Assembly (NCBI GenBank): GCA_035502775.1
Contig: DATJUB010000037.1
Span: 1-64,000, forward strand
DNA: 64,000 nucleotides
From: 67-14 sp035502775
GTDB taxonomy: Bacteria; Actinomycetota; Thermoleophilia; Solirubrobacterales; 70-9
Reading direction: 5' to 3'
Shown: one piece after another, positions 26,001 to 34,757 of the stretch
Numbering within the stretch: the first letter of the stretch is position 1
Layout of the letters: every line of letters starts with the position of its first letter
Notes under the pieces: generated by a model
Told to the model about the DNA's origin: nothing
The model's input: the letters and a program-made list of their open reading frames with translations, nothing else
Database searches by the model: none
Position numbers and translations under genes: made by a program

Positions 26001-26160
26001 TCCATGAGGGCGAATCGACCGGCGGCGACTCGGATTCGAGGAACTTGAGCGCGCGTGCCCGAATCTCGTCCTCACTCAAAGGAGGAGGCGGCGTTGCTTC
26101 ACTGCTTGGTCGAATCTCGGCTACTGGAACCCCCCTCGGGCGTCCGATTGACCGCGGCAC
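22960..26160 (-). CDS. Membrane PAS-GGDEF-EAL cyclic-di-GMP signalling protein
   Basis: 1066 residues from GTG 26160. After a soluble N-terminus (about 1-80) come about eight membrane helices (80-335), PAS 1 (about 360-480), PAS 2 with PAC (about 485-615), GGDEF (about 620-790) and EAL (about 800-1045). The diguanylate cyclase site is intact (RQGGDEFVVVL). The EAL motif reads ELF, but the remaining phosphodiesterase residues are present: NLSG, FEVTET, DDFGTGFASF, KIDGEF and AEQVED. It could therefore make and degrade c-di-GMP according to a signal read by the membrane or PAS part. Its 3' end overlaps the convergent membrane protein by 71 bp. Confidence 0.95.
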   Translation of the reverse strand: MPRSIGRPRGVPVAEIRPSSEATPPPPLSEDEIRARALKFLESESPPVDSPSWKTKIETDAGLGSGLLRQWMRAARIAPVIGGLAAVVLAIVVCVGWALGVGVLGGAYFGAPAAPVATAVLLGMLGGSIFLLRSKVEVSVPQTGARGRAGWALAFISGFAALTFLLNELGEGLDINWADQGAWATPSIPVLILTLTFSLALITLDRDGPRHRWSRFFEPALGVMVLAALLSHGYQVNSILDSASKQEVSFTTAIGLVLIYVSYVCLRPDRGLVGFLLSEGPGPSMARYLVPTAIVLPAVIGVGEYMAGRFGEEQRSFGQGGGEILVLIVLLGVIAVSSQRLQRYYSRWREATSVLAEQADVLKGMSEGVAVIRVSDSRIVLTNPQFDLLHRYDRGDLIGSHIDDMKPGDLSGEEETERSRVTHELITTGSSRYESRSIARDRSELWCRCTAVLSEHPIHGPVLILVKTDITEEHLAKSAGREAELRFRQVFEQSPIGLCLVQENGTFDHVNAAFEKITGYTGEELREMTFADITFPEDLELDLKLSTAMFAGETDGFEMEKRYVRKDGQIVWIYLTARMLRNADGHASQALSMVEDITERHELSRQLQHLADHDPLTGLFNRRRFEDELGQAIDERSDRKGLAILNIDLDNFKFINDTYGHSVGDQLIIRTAELLKKRLRTTDTLARQGGDEFVVVLRDIDREGALRIARELSQLVASDVRVDGPDYSARVTASIGVAFTSPDQDISEEKLMIHADVAMYEAKDAGRNGARLYDPQEESKVGQSLDWVARIRSALSSDDFVLYAQPIASFRGGGAPHHELFIRMRDRDGSIVAPGAFLPIAERHDLVQEIDQWVIRKAIGILAGASGSEIKPRLCVNLSGRSVGDPGLLRVISEELESTGADPSGLIFEVTETSAIGNIASAQTFAASLADLGCRFALDDFGTGFASFYYLKHIACDYVKIDGEFIRQIALDPTDRLLVRALVEISNGMGKLTIAEQVEDAETLELLREYGVDFAQGYHVGRPKPVEEVDLNSIPALLRDSGAVSRTGRDAPDRDGGGSVRSGPRR

Positions 26161-26198
26161 CCGAAATCCAACCTAACACCAATCGGTTCGAATCGATG

Positions 26199-26223
26199 AA
26201 AACGCCGGCACCTGAATGCCGGC
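26199..26223 (-). terminator. Intrinsic terminator of the glutathione peroxidase gene
   Basis: On the minus strand GCCGGC (26218-26223) and GCCGGC (26204-26209) form a 6-bp GC stem with an 8-nt loop, followed by GTTTTC. It begins 10 bp after the gpx stop. Confidence 0.7.
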
Positions 26224-26232
26224 TTGGGAGAC

Positions 26233-26721
26233 TCAGGCGCTGAGCTCCCGGCCGATCGCCGCGACCAGCTCGTCGTCCTCGGGTTCGGTACCGGCCGGGA
26301 ACTTGCCGACCAGGCTGCCATCCCGGGCGATCAGGTACTTCGCGAAGTTCCATTCCGGTTCCTCACTGGCGGCCGAAAGCCGTGTGAAAAGCGGGTTCGC
26401 GTTCTCGCCGACCACATCGGTCTTGGCGAACATCGGGAAGGTGACGCCGTAGTTCCTCTGACAGAAAGTGGCGATCTCCTCGTCACTTCCGGGCTCCTGG
26501 TCCATGAAGTTGTTCGCCGGGAACCCGAGGATCTCGAGGCCTTCGTCACGGTGGGCCTCGTAGATCCGCTGAAGACCCTCGAACTGCGGGGTGAGGCCGC
26601 ACTTGCTGGCCGTGTTCACGACCAGGACGACCTTGCCGACGTATCCGCCGAGGTCCCTCTCGTCCCCTTCGAGTCCGGTCATCGACCCCGACAGGACCAC
26701 TTCACCACTTTGATCGCTCAT
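26233..26721 (-). CDS. Glutathione peroxidase family (thiol) peroxidase
   Basis: 162 residues, normal for the bacterial family. VNTASKCGLTPQF carries the peroxidatic Cys, FPANNFMDQEPG is the conserved second block with a candidate Gln/Asn set, and EWNFAKYLI contains the catalytic Trp-Asn. Bacterial members usually reduce hydroperoxides with thioredoxin. No signal peptide, so cytosolic. Monocistronic, with its own terminator. Confidence 0.95.
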   Translation of the reverse strand: MSDQSGEVVLSGSMTGLEGDERDLGGYVGKVVLVVNTASKCGLTPQFEGLQRIYEAHRDEGLEILGFPANNFMDQEPGSDEEIATFCQRNYGVTFPMFAKTDVVGENANPLFTRLSAASEEPEWNFAKYLIARDGSLVGKFPAGTEPEDDELVAAIGRELSA

Positions 26722-26770
26722 CGGCCCATACTAGTCGGGGGACCGGCCCGCCGAAAGCTCTCCGGAACCC

Positions 26771-28702
<1,932 letters not shown>

Positions 28703-28812
28703 GAACGAAACAGTCAGTCTGCCAACTGCCATGCATCGCCGCACTCAGAGTGGAAGGCGGCCCTTCGTTGTGGGAGGATTCTGCGCTTCGGCAAGCAGAA
28801 TGAGAGTGGTTC

Positions 28813-30759
28813 ATGAGCAACGGTGACTTCAGGCCCAACCCCGGCCGCAACCCGCAGTCCGGCACTCCCTGGGAGAACCAGGTCCCGTCCTACGAATCGG
28901 CGCACGGCGTCTCGCCCTACCCGCCGATCGCCGACTACGGCTTCCTCTCCGACGGCGAGGTCTCGGCCCTGGTCGCACCGAGCGGCAACATCGAGTGGTT
29001 CTGCCTGCCCCGGTTCGATTCACCCAGCGTGTTCGGCTCGATCCTCGACCGCAGCGCCGGCAACTTCCGGCTCGGTCCGGCGGACATCAACGTGCCCACC
29101 CACCGCCGCTATCTGCCCGGCACGATGGTCCTGGAGACCAGCTGGGGCACCGGTGACGGCTGGATCATCGTCCGCGACGTGCTGCTGATCGGCCCCTGGC
29201 ATCACGAGCGGGACCGTTCGAACACCCATCGGCGTGCCCCCACCGACTACGACGCCGATCACGTCCTGCTGCGCATGGTGCGCTGTGTCCACGGCGAGGT
29301 TCAGCTGGTGATGGACTGCAAGCCGGTCTTCGACTACGGCCGCAGGCAGGCCAGCTGGGAGTACGCCGGCGAGGGCTACCGCGAAGGGATCGCGACCGCC
29401 CCGGGCTCCGACATCGAGCTGCGCCTCACCAGCGATCTCAATCTCGGCTTCGAGGGGCCGCGCACGACCGCCCGGACGTTGCTGAAGGAGGGCGACGTGC
29501 GTTTCGTGGCGCTCTCCTGGAGCGAGCACGCGCCCCCGCAGGACTACGACGAGGCCTACAACCGCCTCGTCTGGACCGCGCATCACTGGCAGAACTGGCT
29601 GGCTCGCGGCACCTTCCCCGATCACCCCTGGCGAAGCTACCTGGAGCGTTCCGCGCTCACCCTGAAGGGCCTCACCTACTCCCCGACCGGCGCCCTGATC
29701 GCCGCCGCGACCACCTCGCTCCCGGAGACCCCGAAGGGCGAACGCAACTGGGATTACCGCTACTCATGGATCCGCGACTCGACCTTCACCCTTTGGGCGC
29801 TGTACACGCTCGGCTTCGATTGGGAAGCCAACGATTTCTTCTACTTCATCGCCGATGTCGCGCGAGGCACCGACGACCTCCAGATCATGTACGGGGTCGC
29901 CGGGGAGACCAAGCTGAACGAGGAGATCCTTCATCACCTGCACGGATACGAGGGAGCTTCGCCGGTCCGGATCGGCAACGACGCCTACAACCAGAACCAG
30001 CACGACGTCTGGGGCGCGGTGCTCGACTCCTTCTACCTCCACACCAAGTCCCGCGACGGCCTGCCGGAGGAGATCTGGCCGATCCTGAAGCAGCAGGTCG
30101 ATGCCGCGCTCGCCAACTGGGAGGGCAAGGATCAGGGCATCTGGGAGGTTCGGGGGGAGCCGCAGCACTTCACGTCCTCCAAGGTCATGTGCTGGGTGGC
30201 GCTTGATCGCGGCACCAGGCTCGCCCGCCTGCGCGAGGATCACGAGCTGGCCGAGGAGTGGCAGCTCGCGGCCGACGCGATCCACCAGGACATCTGCGAG
30301 AACGCGGTCGACGATCGCGGCGTCTTCACCCAGCACTACGACACCGATGCCCTCGACGCGTCATGTCTCCTGCTGCCGCTGCTGCGTTTCCTGCCCGCCG
30401 ACGATCCCCGGATCAAGGCGACGGTGCTGGCGATCGCCGACGAGCTCACGGTCGACGGCCTGGTTCTCCGCTACCGGGTCGACGAGACCGACGATGGATT
30501 GAACGGCGAGGAGGGCAGCTTCACGATCTGCTCGTTCTGGCTGGTCAGCGCCCTGGTCGAGATCGGCGAGCTGGACCGGGCCCGCCAGCTCTGCGAGCGC
30601 CTGCTCGGCTACGCGAGCTCACTCCAGCTCTACGCCGAGGAGATCGATCACGATTCCGGCCGCCACCTCGGAAACTTCCCTCAGGCGTTCACCCATCTGG
30701 CCCTGATCAACGCCGTGATGCACGTGATCCGGGCCGAACAGGAGATCTCCGAGAAGTAG
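28813..30759 (+). CDS. GH15 glycosidase, probable trehalase of the mycobacterial type
   Basis: 648 residues. Layout of bacterial GH15 enzymes: an N-terminal beta domain beginning YPPIADYGFLSDGEVSALV and IEWFCLPRFDSPSVFG, then the (alpha/alpha)6 barrel with GERNWDYRYSWIRDSTFTLWAL. Candidate catalytic acid and base are Glu566/567 in NGEEGSF and Glu609/610 in YAEEID. No signal peptide, so cytoplasmic. Mycobacterial homologues hydrolyse trehalose, which fits the cytosolic location, but glucoamylase-like activity on other alpha-glucosides is not excluded. Divergent from the ABC-F gene. Confidence 0.92.
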   Translation: MSNGDFRPNPGRNPQSGTPWENQVPSYESAHGVSPYPPIADYGFLSDGEVSALVAPSGNIEWFCLPRFDSPSVFGSILDRSAGNFRLGPADINVPTHRRYLPGTMVLETSWGTGDGWIIVRDVLLIGPWHHERDRSNTHRRAPTDYDADHVLLRMVRCVHGEVQLVMDCKPVFDYGRRQASWEYAGEGYREGIATAPGSDIELRLTSDLNLGFEGPRTTARTLLKEGDVRFVALSWSEHAPPQDYDEAYNRLVWTAHHWQNWLARGTFPDHPWRSYLERSALTLKGLTYSPTGALIAAATTSLPETPKGERNWDYRYSWIRDSTFTLWALYTLGFDWEANDFFYFIADVARGTDDLQIMYGVAGETKLNEEILHHLHGYEGASPVRIGNDAYNQNQHDVWGAVLDSFYLHTKSRDGLPEEIWPILKQQVDAALANWEGKDQGIWEVRGEPQHFTSSKVMCWVALDRGTRLARLREDHELAEEWQLAADAIHQDICENAVDDRGVFTQHYDTDALDASCLLLPLLRFLPADDPRIKATVLAIADELTVDGLVLRYRVDETDDGLNGEEGSFTICSFWLVSALVEIGELDRARQLCERLLGYASSLQLYAEEIDHDSGRHLGNFPQAFTHLALINAVMHVIRAEQEISEK

Positions 30760-30825
30760 TGCAATAGGGGTGTCAATACGGTAATTCGTGTAACTGCACA
30801 CTGTATGGGGTGTTACGTTGAGCAC

Positions 30826-31650
30826 ATGAAGACCCGTCTGCTGTCCACTCTCGTCCTGCTCCCCCTGATCGTGCTCGCGTCCGCCGCTCCCGCCGCCGCA
30901 CAGAAGCCGATCCCGAACATCAATCAGACCCAGCCGTACCGCGCCCTCAAGTCCTATGTCGGATTCCTCGAGGCGAAACGTGCCGTCCCGGCCAGCTCCG
31001 AGACCAAGGCCACCTACAAGCTCACTCTTTCCAGCAAGCGCACCAAGGCCAACCTGAAGGCCAAGTCCCTCTACAACCGGCGCATCGTCCGCATCAGCAA
31101 GCAGGACGACAACAAGCAGCGGCGTCAGATCAAGCTGATCCGCCAGGCCCAGAAGTCCAAGGTCGCCGGGCTGAAGAGCGATCTGGCCGATCGCCTCGCG
31201 AGCCTCCGCGCCAAGGAGAACGTCGCGATCGCCCGCATCAACGATTCCTACGGGTCGAAGATCACCTCTTTGACCAACAAGCGCAACATCCTGCAGAAGC
31301 GTCTCGACAAGACGACCAGCCAGGCCAAGCGCGACAAGATCACGATCAAGATCAACGCGGTCCAGAAGCAGATCAACGTGCTGGTGAACGCCAAGCAGGC
31401 TGACCTGAACGTGGTCGAGACCAAGTACAACGGCCGCACGGCGAACGTCAACGACCTGTTCGCCGCCAAGATCCAGCGGGCCAAGGATTCCGCCGCCCGT
31501 CAGATCAAGCAGGCGAAGAACGCCTACAAGAAGCTCTACCGCGAGCAGCTCGCGGCCGCCAAGGAGAAGCAGGCCGGCGAGATCGGCCTGATCACCGATC
31601 TCAGCAACCGGGGCACCGGATACATCGCGGAGATGCCCCCGGCCGTCTAG
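30826..31650 (+). CDS. Secreted Lys/Arg-rich coiled-coil protein of unknown function
   Basis: 274 residues from ATG 30826. A clear signal peptide (1-24) ends in APAAAQ. The rest is almost wholly helical, low in Gly/Pro and Cys, with heptad-like runs rich in Lys, Arg, Ala and Gln (for example KLIRQAQKSKVAGLKSDLAD and ITIKINAVQKQINVLVNAK), so a long basic coiled coil outside the membrane is likely. A possible role is binding to acidic wall polymers or DNA, but no family is recognised. It is monocistronic with a strong terminator 25 bp after the stop. Confidence 0.85.
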   Translation: MKTRLLSTLVLLPLIVLASAAPAAAQKPIPNINQTQPYRALKSYVGFLEAKRAVPASSETKATYKLTLSSKRTKANLKAKSLYNRRIVRISKQDDNKQRRQIKLIRQAQKSKVAGLKSDLADRLASLRAKENVAIARINDSYGSKITSLTNKRNILQKRLDKTTSQAKRDKITIKINAVQKQINVLVNAKQADLNVVETKYNGRTANVNDLFAAKIQRAKDSAARQIKQAKNAYKKLYREQLAAAKEKQAGEIGLITDLSNRGTGYIAEMPPAV

Positions 31651-31674
31651 TCAAACGTCCTGGGTAGGCCAACG

Positions 31675-31699
31675 AAAGGACCCGCCCGGCGGGTCCTTT
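31675..31699 (+). terminator. Intrinsic terminator of the coiled-coil protein gene
   Basis: AAAGGACCCGCC and GGCGGGTCCTTT form a perfect 12-bp stem around a single C, followed by CTATTG. It starts 25 bp after the stop codon at 31650. Confidence 0.85.
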
Positions 31700-31720
31700 C
31701 TATTGCAGCGCCCAGGCCGC

Positions 31721-31765
31721 TCTGGCAATGATCGTGGGCCAATTTGGCCCACGATCATTACCAGA
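31721..31765. repeat. 45-bp near-perfect palindrome
   Basis: Two 22-nt arms around one central T, with a single C/A mismatch; the centre reads GGGCCAATTTGGCCC and the ends TCTGG/CCAGA. It lies between the terminator of the coiled-coil gene and the stop of the convergent excalibur gene (31772). It has no U-tract on either side. It may terminate the excalibur transcript or serve as a protein-binding palindrome. Confidence 0.8.
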
Positions 31766-31771
31766 CCCCGC

Positions 31772-32002
31772 TCAATACGAGTCTTCGCAGGCCCTGCCGT
31801 CGTGGTCGGCATCGAGGCGGTGCGGGTCCCTCTTCTTTGAACCCTTGTGCTTCTTGAAGAACTTCTGAGCCTGCCGCTGAGTCTTGAAGTCAGAGCAGTC
31901 CCTGTCGCGAAACGCCTCGGCGGGTGAGGCGCTCACCGCGAGTAGGGCAGCCGTGACAAATGCGACAGCTCCGGCACTCATCCGCTTGTGGATTACGTCC
32001 AT
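31772..32002 (-). CDS. Small secreted excalibur-domain protein
   Basis: 76 residues. A signal peptide (about 1-30, ending SPAEAF) precedes a single excalibur domain: DRDCSDFKTQRQAQKFFKKH, then LDADHDGRACEDSY. The domain has two conserved Cys and a D-x-D-x-DG calcium-binding-like loop. Found in many actinobacterial and Bacillus surface proteins. AAGGA lies just before the ATG at 32002. Exact role unknown, probably an extracellular Ca-binding module. Confidence 0.92.
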   Translation of the reverse strand: MDVIHKRMSAGAVAFVTAALLAVSASPAEAFRDRDCSDFKTQRQAQKFFKKHKGSKKRDPHRLDADHDGRACEDSY

Positions 32003-32113
32003 GTTCCTTGTCCCCCATGTGACGGTATCGCGCTCATTCGCGATACCTGTGCCTCAAGCCTAGACAGAAATCCAACAAGTCGTAGTCGTAGCAGCCACTC
32101 CCCCTTTTTCGTT

Positions 32114-32160
32114 TCTGGGTCGAATCGAATATGTATCTCGTGTGTGATTCGACCCAGAAC
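32114..32160. repeat. 47-bp inverted repeat, copy 1 of the TTCTGGGTCGAAT element
   Basis: Arms TTCTGGGTCGAATC and GATTCGACCCAGAA are perfect 14-nt complements, with weaker pairing inward to a 5-nt loop. It lies 69 bp downstream of the tmRNA 3' end and upstream of the excalibur gene. The same 13-nt outer arms recur at 56610-56656, also 47 bp long. The 32003-32228 interval holds nothing else that I can assign. Confidence 0.85.
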
Positions 32161-32228
32161 GGCGGTGCCGGCTGGATGTCTTGCTGCTGGGCGGCCCCTT
32201 GGTGGGGAGGCCTTGTTGGAACCGTTTA

Positions 32229-32588
32229 TGGAGACGGCGGGAATTGAACCCGCGTCCGCGGTCGCGTGACGAAAAGCGTCTACAGGCTTAGCCGGTGCTT
32301 TGTTCTCGCCTTCCGCGGGCCGCACCAACGGGCACTACGGAAGACCAGTCCCTTAGATGTCCCCTTGAGGTCAGGACATCCCTCGCAGGTAAGCCCGTTT
32401 CTGAAGCCGGTGCCCCACCCCACGGGCCGAGGGTGGACCGACTCTCATTGTCCTAGAAGTTATCTAGGCAGCGAGGGCGAACTCATGGTCCGCACGTATT
32501 GGTTTTTTGCCGTTTTTTTACGAGGCCAACGACATCCTCGACCTGCAACTCTTCGCACGGTCCGACTGCGTCGAAGCCTGTCGTCCCC
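32229..32588 (-). ncRNA. ssrA: Transfer-messenger RNA (tmRNA, 10Sa RNA)
   Basis: About 360 nt. The 5' end (minus strand from 32588) GGGGACGACAGGCTTCGACG matches the tmRNA start, and the 3' end GTTCAATTCCCGCCGTCTCCA is the T-arm plus acceptor strand; GGGGACG pairs with CGTCTCC using a G-U pair. The terminal CCA is not encoded. The tag reading frame ends EFALAA followed by TAG at 32464-32466; reading back, the tag is about GKKPIRADHEFALAA, preceded in frame by TAA AAA AAC. It rescues stalled ribosomes together with SmpB (gene at 36816-37304). A promoter is visible at 32606-32634. Confidence 0.96.
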
Positions 32589-32605
32589 TTGAATGTTGCC
32601 CCTTC

Positions 32606-32634
32606 ATTGTACGCCCTCACCCGATCCCGGTCAA
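32606..32634 (-). promoter_or_regulatory. Promoter of tmRNA
   Basis: On the minus strand TTGACC (32629-32634) and TACAAT (32606-32611) are separated by exactly 17 bp, close to the sigma-70/SigA consensus. The mature tmRNA 5' end is 18 nt past the -10, consistent with a short 5' leader removed by RNase P. Confidence 0.75.
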
Positions 32635-32687
32635 CGCGGGGCTTGCGGCCTGTACGTTGAGTGGACCACCCGACCGTCAGGAGCCGA

Positions 32688-34079
32688 ATGAGCGACCCGA
32701 GTGAGCAGTCCGAATATGACGTGATCGTGATCGGGGCCGGGCCGGCCGGGGAGGTCGCCGCCGGCAGGCTCGCCGAGGGCGGGCTCGATGTCGCGATCGT
32801 CGAGAAGCACCTCGTGGCCGGCGAATGCTCCTATTACGCCTGCATGCCCTCGAAAGCTCTTCTGCGCCCCGGTGAGCTGCTGAAAGAGGCCCAGCGGGTC
32901 CCAGGGGTCAAGGAGGCCGTGAACGGCGAACTGGACGTGCCTTCCGCTCTGAGGCGCCGTGACGAGGTCATCCACGATCTCGACGACTCGGCCCAGCTGC
33001 CGTGGCTAGAAGAGCGGGGAATCGACCTGATCCGCGGAACCGGCGGCCTGGACGGTGAACGCAGGGTCCGGGTCGGGGAGCGGACCCTGACCGCGCGCCG
33101 GGCGATCGTCATTTCCACCGGCACCGGCGCGGCGATCCCGCCCATCCCCGGGATCGAGGACGTCGACATCTGGAACAACCGCGACGCGACCACGGCCAAG
33201 ACCGCCCCGCGATCCATGATCGTGCTGGGCGGTGGTCCGGTCGGCTGCGAGCTGTCCCAGGCCTGGGCCGATTTCGGCACCGAGGTCACGCTGATCGAAC
33301 CGGAGCCGCGCCTGCTCGCCCGGGAGGAATCCTTCGCCGGCGAGCAGGTCGCCGCTTCACTCCAGACGAAGTACGGCGTCAGGGTCATCTTCGGTGCCAG
33401 GGCCGACCGCCTCTCTCAGCAAGGTGACGTGATCACGGTCGAACTGAGCGATGGCCGGAAGGTCGAGGCGGAAAAGCTGCTGATGGCGACCGGCCGCAGG
33501 CCGATGCTAGACGGGCTCGGTCTGGAGTCGATCGGACTGGACACCGGCGGATACATCGAGACCAGGGAGAACATGTCGGTCGGAGGATTCGATTGGCTCT
33601 ACGCGGTCGGCGACATCAACGGGCGGATCCTGCTCACCCACATGGGCAAGTACCAGGCCTGGATCGCCAGCGAGTGCATCCTCGGCCGTCCCGTGGCCGA
33701 GATAGCCGAGCCGTACGGCGCGCCGCGGGTCACCTTCACCGATCCCCAGGTGGCCGCGGTCGGCCTGACCGAGGCCGACGCCCGGGCCGCCGGAACCGAG
33801 ATCGACGTGATCGACGTATCGACCGGCTCGACCGCGGGAGCCTCCTTCACCGGGAAGGATGTGGAGGGAACCTGCCGGCTGGTGGTGGACAAGGCCGATG
33901 GCACCATCGTCGGCGCGACCTTCACCGGATTCGAGACCGCCGAGATGATCCACGCGGCCACGATCGCGATGGTCGGCGAGGTGCCGATGCACCGGCTGCG
34001 CCACGCGGTCCCCTCCTTCCCGACCAGAAACGAGATCTGGCTGCGGCTGGCCGAGAAGTACGAACGCCGACACACCTAG
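32688..34079 (+). CDS. FAD-dependent pyridine nucleotide-disulfide oxidoreductase (Lpd/MerA-like)
   Basis: 463 residues from ATG 32688 with AGGAG 4 nt upstream. FAD motif VIVIGAGPAGEVAA at the N-terminus, redox pair GECSYYACMPSK (C-x4-C as in dihydrolipoamide dehydrogenase), NAD(P)-binding motif MIVLGGGPVGCELSQAWADFG, second FAD contact LYAVGDINGRILLTH, and a C-terminal dimerisation domain with HAVPSFPTRNE. It is not near 2-oxoacid dehydrogenase genes, and the active-site block differs from GGTCLNVGC, so the thiol substrate may be something other than lipoamide. Followed by a small metallophosphoesterase gene. Confidence 0.92.
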   Translation: MSDPSEQSEYDVIVIGAGPAGEVAAGRLAEGGLDVAIVEKHLVAGECSYYACMPSKALLRPGELLKEAQRVPGVKEAVNGELDVPSALRRRDEVIHDLDDSAQLPWLEERGIDLIRGTGGLDGERRVRVGERTLTARRAIVISTGTGAAIPPIPGIEDVDIWNNRDATTAKTAPRSMIVLGGGPVGCELSQAWADFGTEVTLIEPEPRLLAREESFAGEQVAASLQTKYGVRVIFGARADRLSQQGDVITVELSDGRKVEAEKLLMATGRRPMLDGLGLESIGLDTGGYIETRENMSVGGFDWLYAVGDINGRILLTHMGKYQAWIASECILGRPVAEIAEPYGAPRVTFTDPQVAAVGLTEADARAAGTEIDVIDVSTGSTAGASFTGKDVEGTCRLVVDKADGTIVGATFTGFETAEMIHAATIAMVGEVPMHRLRHAVPSFPTRNEIWLRLAEKYERRHT

Positions 34080-34096
34080 GGGCTAGAGTCCCCGGC

Positions 34097-34693
34097 ATGC
34101 GCATCCTGGCTTTCAGCGACCTTCACTGTGACCTCGAACAGGCGAACCGCCTGACCGAACTCTCGGCCGAAGCCGACGTCGTCATCGGCGCCGGTGACTT
34201 CGCCTCGATCCACGAGGGGCTGGAAGTGACGATCGGCGCGCTCGCCGGGATCACGACCCCCACCGTGCTGGTCTGCGGCAACAACGAAAGTCTCGGGGAT
34301 CTCCAGGAAGCGGCGACGGCCTGGCCCGCCGCGACCGTGCTCCACGGCAACTCGACCGAGATCGAGGGACAGACCTTCTTCGGACTCGGCGGGGGCATCC
34401 CGACCACGCCCTGGTCCTGGAGCTACGACCTCGACGAGACCGAGGCCGAAGCGGCACTCGCCGATCTCACCGGGGACGCGGTCCTGGTGGTCCACTCACC
34501 GCCGAAGAACCATTGCGACCTCGCCGGCGGCGGCCTCCACCTGGGCAGCACCGCGATCGCGGCCGCCATCGAGCGCGCCCAGCCGAAACTGGCCGTCTGC
34601 GGCCACATCCACGAATCCTGGGGCGAGCGCTCGAACATCGGCGCCGCCGAGATCGCGAATCTCGGCCCGAACGGCACCTGGTTCGATCTCTAG
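34097..34693 (+). CDS. Small calcineurin-like metallophosphoesterase
   Basis: 198 residues with the family motifs in order: FSDLHCD, GAGDFAS, CGNNES, VVHSPPK and CGHIHESWG. Compact YfcE/archaeal-type size without other domains. The usual GNHE reads GNNE, so the catalytic His is replaced by Asn, as seen in some relatives. It begins 17 bp after the oxidoreductase gene and is probably cotranscribed. Substrate unknown. Confidence 0.88.
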   Translation: MRILAFSDLHCDLEQANRLTELSAEADVVIGAGDFASIHEGLEVTIGALAGITTPTVLVCGNNESLGDLQEAATAWPAATVLHGNSTEIEGQTFFGLGGGIPTTPWSWSYDLDETEAEAALADLTGDAVLVVHSPPKNHCDLAGGGLHLGSTAIAAAIERAQPKLAVCGHIHESWGERSNIGAAEIANLGPNGTWFDL

Positions 34694-34757
34694 CCGCGCT
34701 GTCTGCCCATGAAACCGTCCTCGACTTCTATGAGCGAAGTTGACTGGGATGCATTGT

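Noticed and set aside
32003..32228. Short frames between the excalibur gene and tmRNA.
   Set aside because: No ribosome sites or homology; the region contains the 47-bp inverted repeat and the tmRNA 3' flank.
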